64,000 nucleotides of DNA from CAJXVA01 sp963761755 (lineage in GTDB: Bacteria > Myxococcota_A > Polyangia > Nannocystales > Nannocystaceae), in contig CAVXIC010000012.1 of assembly GCA_963761755.1 (NCBI GenBank), positions 978,380 to 1,042,379 on the forward strand. Direction: 5' to 3'. Below, in pieces: positions 26,863 through 34,304 of this stretch. A model generated the notes under the pieces. It was not told the origin of the DNA. It made no database searches and worked only from the letters and a program-made list of their open reading frames with translations. The position numbers were made by a program, and so were the translations under genes. Within the stretch, counting starts at the first letter, position 1; each line of letters starts with the position of its first letter.

Positions 26863-27458
26863 GCAACTCGAAACGAAAACCTGCCGCGCGAAGCCGCGGC
26901 GCGCAGCGGCGCCGAGCCGGGCTCGTGCCGCTGTCGGCCATCGTCTCCGTCACGCTGCTCTCGCTCGTCGCGCCCGCGATGGCGGCGCCCCCACCGGCTC
27001 CGAATGCCCATCCGAATGCCCATCCGAAAGCTGAGACCCCGCAGGAGCAGCCTGACAAGCCGTCCGCACGTCGCGAGCGCGTCGGGGCGACCGCACGACG
27101 CGCGGCAGCGGCGTCGAGAACCCAGCCGGCCCCGCCGGGCGATCGCGTCGCGATGCGGACCCGCACGGCGCCGGCACCGGACGACGCCACCCCCGCCAGC
27201 ACGGACCCGGAGGGAGACGCGAAGCCGCCCAAGAAGGCGCGGCGTCGCCGCGAAAGCGGCAGCGGCCCGGACGCCCCAGCAGATGACGCGGCGGATCGCA
27301 AGATCTCGCTGGACGAAGACTTCTTGGTCGAGGGCAAACTCGAGAAGCCAAACGCCTTCTATATCTTACGTCGATCGCAGTCCGCGTACGACTGGGCTCG
27401 ACTCGATGCGAAATTCTTACCTTTGGTGCTTGAGTCCGTACAGGATCCTTTGTTCTAA
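26859..27458 (+). CDS. Exported low-complexity protein with compact C-terminal motif
   Basis: 199 residues: signal peptide (VPLSAIVSVTLLSLVAPAMA), then about 110 residues of Pro/Ala/Arg/Lys-rich sequence, and a C-terminal 50-residue block that looks folded and conserved: ISLDEDFLVEGKLEKPNAF, YILRRSQSAYDWARLDAKF, LPLVLESVQDPLF. No family was recognised. It overlaps the TPR lipoprotein by 4 bp and is the last gene before the motor genes, so it is likely part of the same machine, perhaps with the C-terminal block binding a partner across a disordered spacer. Confidence 0.75.
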   Translation: MSNSKRKPAARSRGAQRRRAGLVPLSAIVSVTLLSLVAPAMAAPPPAPNAHPNAHPKAETPQEQPDKPSARRERVGATARRAAAASRTQPAPPGDRVAMRTRTAPAPDDATPASTDPEGDAKPPKKARRRRESGSGPDAPADDAADRKISLDEDFLVEGKLEKPNAFYILRRSQSAYDWARLDAKFLPLVLESVQDPLF

Positions 27459-27716
27459 TCCCGGCTTGGTGGATGGACCCCCATCTGTCTACACGCTCCG
27501 CGTTCCCTGCCGCCGTGCCCCGGTGGTGGGAGTCATGACCGCGGGGGAGCGAGCAGGAACGCGCGCGCATTCTCGCTCGCCAAGTCACCCCAGGTTAGGG
27601 CACGATGCAGAGCATCTTCTTTCACCCCCAAAATGAGAAACAAACCGGGAATCGACGTGCCACCGGTAACCATGCGGGACCCACGGTCCCGCCGACGATG
27701 AGGAGGACAACGAGTC
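27459..27716 (+). other. Intergenic leader before the TolQ-like gene
   Basis: 258 bp without a gene. Contains a small hairpin (GGGACC / GGTCCC, 27677-27691) and a strong ribosome site GAGGAGG at about 27702. Probably carries a separate promoter for the motor genes; no convincing -35/-10 pair was found. Confidence 0.35.
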
Positions 27717-28349
27717 ATGGACAATTTTGCTGAGTTCTACCAGCAGGGCGGCGGCTTCATGCACGCCATCGCCTTGACCGCCATCTTGGGCGCAGGAGTG
27801 ATGATCGAGCGATTCATCTTCCTGTTCTTCCGTTTCAACATCAACGGAGGTCAGTTCTTCAACCAGATCCAAAAGCTGGTGATGGCGAACAACATCGACC
27901 GCGCGATCAAGCTGTGCAACGCCGCCGACAAGGCTGCTCTTGCCCGCGTGATCAAGGCCGGTCTCACCCGCGCCAACAAGTCCGAGGCGGACATCGCAGC
28001 CGCCATTGAGGAATCGATGCTCGAGGTTGGCCCGGCCATCTCGAAGCGCGTGCCGATGATCTCGGCGCTCGCGAACATCGCAACTCTGCTCGGCCTCCTC
28101 GGTACGATCTTCGGAATGATCGAGGCATTCAAGGCGGTCGCGACCGTCTCCGCCGACCAGCGTGCTACGGCGCTGGCCAAGGGCATCTCGATCGCAATCA
28201 ACACCACCGGTTTCGGTCTCATGGTGTCGATCCCGCTGCTCGCTGCTCACATCTTCATCTCGAACCTGGCCAAGAAGATCTCCGACGAGGTCGACCTCTA
28301 CGCGGTCAAGCTCGAGAACCTCCTGGCCGCGCGAGTGCGTCAGGGCTGA
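27717..28349 (+). CDS. TolQ/ExbB/MotA-family proton channel subunit (AglR-like)
   Basis: 210-residue inner-membrane protein with three helices: HAIALTAILGAGVMIERFIF (about 16-36), IATLLGLLGTIFGMIEAFKA (about 120-140) and ISIAINTTGFGLMVSIPLLA (about 155-178). The last two are the conserved channel helices of the TolQ/ExbB family, which with TolR/ExbD subunits converts proton flow into movement of envelope partners. Two TolR-like genes follow and AgmX-domain and TPR genes flank it, so AglR of the Myxococcus Agl motor is the closest functional model. Strong ribosome site GAGGAGG suggests high expression. Confidence 0.92.
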   Translation: MDNFAEFYQQGGGFMHAIALTAILGAGVMIERFIFLFFRFNINGGQFFNQIQKLVMANNIDRAIKLCNAADKAALARVIKAGLTRANKSEADIAAAIEESMLEVGPAISKRVPMISALANIATLLGLLGTIFGMIEAFKAVATVSADQRATALAKGISIAINTTGFGLMVSIPLLAAHIFISNLAKKISDEVDLYAVKLENLLAARVRQG

Positions 28350-28458
28350 TCTCTGGGGACTTCGGAAAGTGTCTTCCCAAGGTCAGTTCCACATGAACCC
28401 CGCGGGAAGCATCCTCTGAACCCAGACTCTGGCCCCCAAACGGAGGAAGGAGACACGC

Positions 28459-29043
28459 ATGGCTAGACGAAGAAAGAAGAACGTTGATGAGGGAGAGGTC
28501 GAAGCGAACCTCATCCCGGTCATGAACGTCATGTTCCTTCTCATCCCTGCACTCCTGCTCGCGATGGAGGTAGCGCGCTTTGCGGCGATCAATGTATCGC
28601 CGCCCAAGTTCGCTGCTGCGTCCGACCAGAAGGAAGAGGACAAGAAGAAGGATGAGAAGCCGCTGAACCTGAAGGTCTTCGTCATGAGTGACGGATACCG
28701 GGTCAGCGCGTCCGGCCAGCAGGCGGGCGCCGAAGGCGGCAAGGCAGCCGACTCGAACAAGCCGACGATCCCGCTCGCGAAGCCGGGCTCGGATCTGGCG
28801 GACTTCGAACGGTACGACTACGCGGCCCTCGAAGCGAAGGCCAAGGAGTACAAGCGACTGTTTCCCCATGAGACGGTCGTGACCATCAGCGCCGAGAACG
28901 ACATTCCGCTGCAGGCCATCATTCACACGATGGACGCTCTTCGGGGCCAGGACTGCTCCCTCATGCCCTCGGTGTCCGCGGGCGAGGAAGTGCCTGAGGA
29001 ATGCATGTTCTGGTCGCCCATCGTAGAGGCAGGTGCCGGCTGA
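28459..29043 (+). CDS. TolR/ExbD-family protein lacking the proton-binding Asp
   Basis: 194 residues: basic cytoplasmic N-terminus (MARRRKKN), one membrane helix (NLIPVMNVMFLLIPALLLAM, about 17-36) and a periplasmic domain ending in EECMFWSPI. TolR/ExbD proteins carry an essential Asp in this helix (pattern L-x-D-V-x-F-L-L); here the position is Asn23 (VMNVMFLL). It may therefore serve a structural role beside the second, Asp-bearing paralogue. The ribosome site GGAGGAAGGAG is unusually strong. The next gene overlaps it (TGATG). Confidence 0.88.
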   Translation: MARRRKKNVDEGEVEANLIPVMNVMFLLIPALLLAMEVARFAAINVSPPKFAAASDQKEEDKKKDEKPLNLKVFVMSDGYRVSASGQQAGAEGGKAADSNKPTIPLAKPGSDLADFERYDYAALEAKAKEYKRLFPHETVVTISAENDIPLQAIIHTMDALRGQDCSLMPSVSAGEEVPEECMFWSPIVEAGAG

Positions 29044-29621
29044 TGTCCGATCCCAACGCACAACGGGCTGCTCAACTGGCCGCCCAAACGGCTGCTCAAG
29101 AGGCTTTCCTCGCCAAGAAGAAAGCCAAGAAGGCCGCACGTCGGAACAACGACATCGAGGAGGGCAACCTCAACATCACGTCGCTGATGGACGTGGTCTC
29201 GATCATCGTCGTCTACCTGCTCAAGAGCTACGGCACCGATCCGGTCGTCATCACCCCGACCGCGGGACAGAAGGTCCCGATGTCGCAGGCGGATGCGCCC
29301 ATCCAGGACGGTGTTCCGGTGTACGTCTCGCAGCGTTCGATCACCTTCGGATCGCAACGCGTCGTGCAGCTCGACGAGAACGGCGATGTGGACCCGACGC
29401 AGGTCCAAGGTCAGCTGATCGGCCCTCTCTTCGACCTGATGTCGGAAGAAGCCGAACGCTCCAAGCTCACCTCTGCTTCCAAGGGAGAAGAGTGGGCAGG
29501 GACGGTCATCCTCGTGGGCGACCAGCAGCTGAAGTTCTCCACCCTCGTCAAGGTGATGTACACCGCAGGCAAGGCCGAGTACTCCCAGTACGCATTCTGC
29601 GTGATCCAAACCAACGGCTAG
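29043..29621 (+). CDS. TolR/ExbD-family protein with the conserved Asp (AglQ/AglS-like)
   Basis: 192 residues with an unusual Ala/Gln/Lys-rich N-terminus (about 1-40), a membrane helix NITSLMDVVSIIVVYLLKSY (about 44-63) carrying the channel Asp50, and a periplasmic TolR-like domain (IPVYVSQ-type strands, DQQLKFSTLVKVMYTAG, YAFCVIQ). Together with the TolQ-like protein and the Asn paralogue it should form the stator of a proton-driven envelope machine. Start ATG 29043 overlaps the preceding stop. A strong terminator follows 36 bp after the stop. Confidence 0.9.
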   Translation: MSDPNAQRAAQLAAQTAAQEAFLAKKKAKKAARRNNDIEEGNLNITSLMDVVSIIVVYLLKSYGTDPVVITPTAGQKVPMSQADAPIQDGVPVYVSQRSITFGSQRVVQLDENGDVDPTQVQGQLIGPLFDLMSEEAERSKLTSASKGEEWAGTVILVGDQQLKFSTLVKVMYTAGKAEYSQYAFCVIQTNG

Positions 29622-29656
29622 CCAGCCGCTGACCGAGCACGTTGAACGCCAAAGCC

Positions 29657-29695
29657 AACGCGAGCGGGGACCTTCCCGCTCGCGTTTTCTTTTTT
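29657..29695 (+). terminator. Strong intrinsic terminator after the motor genes
   Basis: Perfect 12-bp stem AACGCGAGCGGG / CCCGCTCGCGTT with a six-base loop, followed by TTCTTTTTT. It ends the unit that contains the two TolR-like genes. Confidence 0.92.
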
Positions 29696-30051
29696 GAGCG
29701 AACCTCGATCTTTGGTGACGGATCGGGGCCGGCTTGCACATTCATGGGGGTTGGGGGCGAAAGGGAGCGCGGGGATGATCGTTTTGCCGTGCACACTGAC
29801 GTGGATGTCGGGCCTGCCACCCCGTCCCCCGGGGAACTTCCCGCTTCCTCGACCCGTGCTCTCATGGCACGGTCGCTGCAGACCTGGCGCCAAGCCAGCA
29901 TCACGGGCGGGACTGCTTCGCCTCGACCGGTCCAAATCGGCGCTTCAGAAGGCCCGCGCTTGGTTGATGCTTTAGGAGAACACTGCGGCTACGTTTCCTG
30001 GGTACCCGCACTCCCCCTTCGCAGTAAGAACTGCTAAAACGAACAAAGCGG
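29696..30051 (+). other. Intergenic region before the AgmX-domain gene
   Basis: 356 bp with no supported gene; the short open frames here have no protein-like composition. It should contain the promoter of the second half of the locus, but no clear -35/-10 or -24/-12 element was found. Confidence 0.35.
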
Positions 30052-31410
30052 ATGAGCGCCCCCCCTCCATCAGGTCGGACTCCAGGTCCCAAGGTCTTGC
30101 GAATCGTCGCGGTCGTCGACGACAAGGTCAGCGAAGACCTGCACCAGACCCGGGCCGAGGGCGTCAGCATCGGCACGCACCACGGCGCCGACATGCTGGT
30201 GTTCGGCGCGAAGGCGCCCACCCGGTATCAGCTCTTCGACTACCGCCAAGGCGCGTATTTCCTCGACCTGCCTCCGCAGGCCCGAGGCAAGGTCCGGGTC
30301 GGCAAGGCGGCGCTCTCGGTCGCCAAGCTGCGCGAGCGCTACGGCAAGGGCGGCACCTGTCGCATCAAGCTCGACCCTCGCTCCAAGGGCAAGATTCGCA
30401 TCGGGCAGAGCACGCTGGTCTTCCAGTTCGGACGGCCGAAGCCGGTCCCGCCCAGGCTCCCCTTTCCCGTCATCTTCAAGGCTTCGGTCGTGGGGATGGT
30501 GGGCGCACTGTTCGTGTACTCGCAGCTCGCGTCTGCGGGCATGCTCGGTCCGTTCTTCTTGTGGGCGTACTTCAGCGAAGTCCCCGAGCAGGATGAGATG
30601 GACATCGACGATCGCTTCCTGGTCGCGGTCGGCCACAAGCCCGCCGACGAGAGGGACGAAGAAGAGGAAGAGGAGACGGACATCGAGGACGAGCTCGCCG
30701 AAGAGGACGAGAACATCGTCGAGACCAAGGACAAGCCCAAGCCCGAGCTGAACAAGAAGCTCGACAAGAAGCCGCAGCAGTTCTCGAAGGCCGCGGTCAA
30801 GCAGGCGCGAAGCGTCGGCGTTGCGCGCGTGCTGGGGACCTACGGTGGCGACGGGCCCGGCACGGTGTTCGACGTCATTCAGAGCACCGACAACCGGCTG
30901 GGCGAGCTCGCGGCAGCCGGCATGACGACCACGGTCGAGGCCAACGGCCCGCTGGGCGACCTGGCCCCGATCGGCGGGGACGGCATCGACCTGCACGGCC
31001 AGCTCACCCAGACCAAGGGCTTCGACACGGGCGACGGACCCGCGGTCGACAACGGCGTGACCAAGCGCGAGCGGAAGATCAAGGGCCGGACCAAGGCCAA
31101 GGGCACCAGTGCCGTCGGTGGCGGAGACCGGAACGCCATCAAGGCGACCATCAACCACCGCACCAGCGCGCTGCAGCACTGCTACCAGAAGGCCCTGCGG
31201 ACCCAGCCCGACCTGTCCGGCAAGATCAGCTACGCGATCAACGTCAGCGTGATGGGCAGCGTCACCAAGGTCGTCATCGAGGAGGACACCGTGGGCGACG
31301 CCGGGGTCTCGGCCTGCACCAAAGCCAAGATCAAGGGCTGGCGCTTCCCGATGAACGGGGCCGACGAAGGTGCCGAGGTGACATTCTCCGTGGTATTCTC
31401 AGGCTCGTGA
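30052..31410 (+). CDS. AgmX/PglI C-terminal domain transmembrane protein (GltG/GltJ-like)
   Basis: 452 residues. The cytoplasmic N-terminus (about 13-127) is beta-rich with paired glycine turns (GVSIGTHHGADMLVFG, GKVRVGKAAL) and may be FHA-like. One or two membrane helices follow (about 138-175), then an acidic segment (about 198-225), a Lys/Pro stretch, a Gly-rich region (LGTYGGDGPGTVFDV) and a C-terminal TonB-like domain (about 355-452: HRTSALQHCYQKALRTQPDL, FPMNGADEGAEVTFSVVF). That domain is the AgmX/PglI type named after Myxococcus gliding proteins; GltG/GltJ and NfsG share this plan and transmit motor force across the periplasm. The role is inferred from family and the neighbouring TolQ/TolR genes. 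Confidence 0.88.
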   Translation: MSAPPPSGRTPGPKVLRIVAVVDDKVSEDLHQTRAEGVSIGTHHGADMLVFGAKAPTRYQLFDYRQGAYFLDLPPQARGKVRVGKAALSVAKLRERYGKGGTCRIKLDPRSKGKIRIGQSTLVFQFGRPKPVPPRLPFPVIFKASVVGMVGALFVYSQLASAGMLGPFFLWAYFSEVPEQDEMDIDDRFLVAVGHKPADERDEEEEEETDIEDELAEEDENIVETKDKPKPELNKKLDKKPQQFSKAAVKQARSVGVARVLGTYGGDGPGTVFDVIQSTDNRLGELAAAGMTTTVEANGPLGDLAPIGGDGIDLHGQLTQTKGFDTGDGPAVDNGVTKRERKIKGRTKAKGTSAVGGGDRNAIKATINHRTSALQHCYQKALRTQPDLSGKISYAINVSVMGSVTKVVIEEDTVGDAGVSACTKAKIKGWRFPMNGADEGAEVTFSVVFSGS

Positions 31411-31988
31411 TGTTGGGCTCTGTACGATCAATCGCCTTGGCTGTCGCGCTCCCGGCGCTGCTGGTCGGAGGTGCATCGCTCGCCGCGCCGGCCGAGGAAT
31501 CCCAACCCCAATCTCAACCCGAGACGGGCACGGACAAGACCGTCGACACAGCCGCGGTTGCCAGCGCCCAGAGCCGTATCGAGAGCAACATGGCCAAGCT
31601 CGGCGAGATGGCCCAGGCGGCCAAGCGCGACGGCGACGCTCAGCTCGCCGGCTGTTTGCAGGACAAGGTCACGCGCGGGCAGGACATCGTGGCCACCGCA
31701 ACGCCGGAGACGATGGTGCTTCGTGACTCGGCGGCATCTGCGCAGGCGAAGGCCTTTGCCAGCGAGAAGCTGCAGGCGGCCGCCGATGCGATGGACGCCG
31801 TGGTCGCGTCTGCGAAGGGCTGCTCCGGTGATCAGGAGCTCGAGTCGGAGGACGACGTGACCCGCAACGAGCTCGACAAGACCGAGTCGATCCCGGTGCA
31901 GGACCCGACGCTCGCACCCACCCAGCCGGACGTTCCGCCTGCGATCGACGAAGCGCAGCCGCCCACTGTGGCGTCGCCCTCGATCTGA
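31410..31988 (+). CDS. Small exported Ala/Gln-rich protein
   Basis: 192 residues with a signal peptide (MLGSVRSIALAVALPALLVG...). The middle (about 45-140) is predominantly helical with two cysteines (GCLQDKV and AKGCSGD); the ends are Pro/Gln/Asp-rich and probably disordered. No family recognised. It overlaps the AgmX-domain gene (TGATG) and so is probably produced with it as a periplasmic partner, comparable in size to small periplasmic Glt components, though no homology is claimed. Confidence 0.72.
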   Translation: MLGSVRSIALAVALPALLVGGASLAAPAEESQPQSQPETGTDKTVDTAAVASAQSRIESNMAKLGEMAQAAKRDGDAQLAGCLQDKVTRGQDIVATATPETMVLRDSAASAQAKAFASEKLQAAADAMDAVVASAKGCSGDQELESEDDVTRNELDKTESIPVQDPTLAPTQPDVPPAIDEAQPPTVASPSI

Positions 31989-32220
31989 TTCGCACCTGAT
32001 CCGGCGCCCTGCCGAGCCAGGGCTGAACGAGCGCACAGCGGCCCTTTTGCCGCTCGTGCGCTCAAAAAATTGTCACGACTCTGGCTCGCTGGCCGCACTC
32101 GTGTGGGGGACCTGCGTCCCATCTGCGACGTTCGTCAGTGCCTTGGGGCAGAGGCGGACCTCGGTTAGCCTCCCGCCAGAGTCGCGCCTCTTGTCTTCCG
32201 CCTTCCCGAGACCAACCGCC

Positions 32221-33645
32221 GTGGTCCTCCGCCCGACGGCGGCCGCATGCCCGACGGGAATCGTGTGGGCGTTGCTCGCGGTGATGCTGGTGGGACTGGG
32301 GTCGCTGTGGCCCTCGGTCGCGCGGGCCGGCGGGATCCAGCAGCTGCCCCGCGTGCCCGATGGCGAGGGGCTCAAGGTCGGCAAGAAGTCCAAATTCCAC
32401 GGGGGCATCGCGCTCCCGGTCGGCGTGGACTCCAACGTGTTCAACGAAGCGAGCAGCGAGACCCCGCGTACCGGAGCGTTCACGTACCCGACCGCGTGGG
32501 CGGGGGTTGGCAGCCGAGACGTCGTCAGCGGCGTGCTGCAGACGCCGCCCGAGCGGACCTCGCGGCTGGCCGACTACAACATCGGCGCAATCGCGGGCTT
32601 TCGGCAGTACCTCTCGAGCGACGAACGCATCCGCTCGGTGCCCAAGTTCTCGTTCGGCACCATCTTGCGTCTGTCGCTCCTGCCGGGCCGAAGGTTCGAG
32701 ATCCGCATCGACGACGATGTCTTCCGCGGCGCCGCGCCGGGCAACTACGAGAGCCGCGGCACCGACTTCAACTTCAACCGCATCGAGCACAACGGCACGC
32801 TCAACCTGATCGCCCGACCCGGTGGCGGTCGTCTGTCCTTGGCGCTGGGCTACCGCAACCGCTACCTGCGCTTCGGCGACGGCGAGCTCGCGAAGAGCAA
32901 CAACATGCGCCACGGCCTGGTCCACGAGACCAAGTGGCGCTTCCTGCCCAAGAGCTCGCTGGTGTTCAACTACACCTTCGACTGGACGTTCTACACCGAC
33001 TGCTGCGTCTCGGTCGGGCTGGGGCGCAACGAGGACAGCTTCGCGCACCGGCTCTCGGGCGGTTATCGGGGGCAGATCGGCAAGAAGGTCACGCTCGACG
33101 CCCTGGTCGGCTGGGGCTTCGGCTACTACCGGGACGATCCCAACGGTCCCAACTTCAACTCGTTCCTGGGCAGCGCGGGCCTGAGCTACTTCCCCACGCT
33201 CCGGACGATGCTCAGCCTCAAGGCCTTCCGCGCGTTCGAAGACTCGCTGTTCGGCAACTACTACACCGACAACGGGGCCAGCTTCCTGGCCAGCCACCAG
33301 TTCCGCTGGCGCATGAACGTGATGAGCGGCGTCGGGCTGATCGGGCGGACGTACTCGGGGTTGCCGGTCGAGGACGAGGAGACCGACAACGTCGCCGAGT
33401 ACCGAGGTCGCGGCGCCGACGGATACCAGTCACGGCACACGCTGTTCACCCTGCAGGCCAAGATCGACCAGCCGCTGGGTCGGATCTTCTCGGTGGGGCT
33501 GAGCTACACTCTGTTGGTCGACAGCACCCAGTTCGAGATCGACTACCGCCTCGACAATCCCCTGCCGGACGGGACGAGCATTGCGACGGATGAACTCGGC
33601 TACATCAAACACATGGCCTGGCTCGTCGGTGCGATTCGTATCTAG
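32221..33645 (+). CDS. Outer-membrane beta-barrel, probable polysaccharide portal
   Basis: About 474 residues: a signal peptide (IVWALLAVMLVGLGSLWP to ARAG) and alternating amphipathic strands with aromatic belts throughout (LSLALGYRNRYLRFGD, LVFNYTFDWTFYTDCC, SVGLSYTLLVDSTQFEIDY), typical of a large barrel. The gene overlaps a short Wza-like OPX lipoprotein gene. In Myxococcus the Wzp barrels pair with short OPX proteins to form composite export portals, and this pair fits that model. GTG 32221 is the start used; an in-frame TTG at 32191 is possible. Confidence 0.82.
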   Translation: MVLRPTAAACPTGIVWALLAVMLVGLGSLWPSVARAGGIQQLPRVPDGEGLKVGKKSKFHGGIALPVGVDSNVFNEASSETPRTGAFTYPTAWAGVGSRDVVSGVLQTPPERTSRLADYNIGAIAGFRQYLSSDERIRSVPKFSFGTILRLSLLPGRRFEIRIDDDVFRGAAPGNYESRGTDFNFNRIEHNGTLNLIARPGGGRLSLALGYRNRYLRFGDGELAKSNNMRHGLVHETKWRFLPKSSLVFNYTFDWTFYTDCCVSVGLGRNEDSFAHRLSGGYRGQIGKKVTLDALVGWGFGYYRDDPNGPNFNSFLGSAGLSYFPTLRTMLSLKAFRAFEDSLFGNYYTDNGASFLASHQFRWRMNVMSGVGLIGRTYSGLPVEDEETDNVAEYRGRGADGYQSRHTLFTLQAKIDQPLGRIFSVGLSYTLLVDSTQFEIDYRLDNPLPDGTSIATDELGYIKHMAWLVGAIRI

Positions 33646-34228
33646 GCTCGGACCCTCCGCGCTGCTGCTGGCGCTGACGGGCTGTCCGGCGCCGACAGGT
33701 CCCGTCGTGCTGCCCGAGCCTGCCCGGACGGTGCAGTCCGGCGCGGTGCGGGCGGGCGACAAGCTCGAGATCGTCGTGCGTGGTCAGGAGGACCTCTCCG
33801 GCGAGTACGTGGTGTCGGGCGGGGGGTCGATCCGATTTCCGCGCATCGGCGAGGTCGCTGCGGTCGAGCGAGAGCCGCGGGACGTTGCCCGGGAGATCGA
33901 GACCAAGCTTGCCGATGGGTGGCTGCGGGATCCGCAGGTCAGCGTTTCGCTGCTGGAGCGGCAGAACCCCGAGCAGATCACCGTGCTCGGCGAGGTCAAA
34001 GAAGCCGGGTCCTATCCGCACGACGGGAAGCTCACCCTCATGCAGGCCATCTCCTTGGCCGGGGGGCTCACCCCCGAGGCTCAGGTGCGCAAGGTCAAGC
34101 TGATCCGAGACACTGCGCAGGGCCGCAAGACGATCGAGGTCGACGTCCAGGCGATCTTGGAGAGCCGGGCCCTGGATCTGCCCATCGAGCCCGGTGACAT
34201 CATCATGGTGCCCGAGTCCAGAATCTGA
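33629..34228 (+). CDS. Short OPX (Wza-like) polysaccharide export lipoprotein
   Basis: 199 residues. Leader ends LALTGC (Cys19). The polysaccharide export domain (about 37-120: VRAGDKLEIVVRGQEDLSGE, GGGSIRFPRIGEV) is followed by one SLBB domain (about 122-195: ITVLGEVKEAGSYPHDGKLT, LMQAISLAGGLTPEAQ). It lacks the C-terminal amphipathic helix with which Wza spans the outer membrane, so it would need a separate barrel, and the overlapping upstream gene supplies one. It likely exports a capsule, slime or spore-coat polymer. The GTG start gives the lipoprotein leader and overlaps the barrel gene by 17 bp. Confidence 0.9.
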   Translation: MRFVSRLGPSALLLALTGCPAPTGPVVLPEPARTVQSGAVRAGDKLEIVVRGQEDLSGEYVVSGGGSIRFPRIGEVAAVEREPRDVAREIETKLADGWLRDPQVSVSLLERQNPEQITVLGEVKEAGSYPHDGKLTLMQAISLAGGLTPEAQVRKVKLIRDTAQGRKTIEVDVQAILESRALDLPIEPGDIIMVPESRI

Positions 34229-34290
34229 CCCTGACGCGCGGCCGGGCACGCCCGCCGGTGCCTTCTTTCGGCTGTGGCGCAGGGGGTTGT

Positions 34291-34296
34291 TACACT
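34291..34296 (+). promoter_or_regulatory. -10-like TACACT before the Hsp70 gene
   Basis: TACACT 8 bases from the ATG at 34305, with no purine-rich ribosome site between. Confidence 0.45.
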
Positions 34297-34304
34297 CGCC
34301 GACA

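Noticed and set aside
28459..29621. Assignment of the TolQ/TolR trio to a Tol-Pal or TonB-ExbBD iron-uptake system
   Set aside because: No tolA, tolB, pal, tonB or receptor genes adjoin; the AgmX/PglI-domain protein and TPR set point to the Agl/Glt/Nfs type.
29696..30051. Sigma-54 type promoter (GGCTTGCA near 29730) before the AgmX-domain gene
   Set aside because: The GC element is present but no GG at the required ten-base distance; the match fails the -24/-12 spacing.
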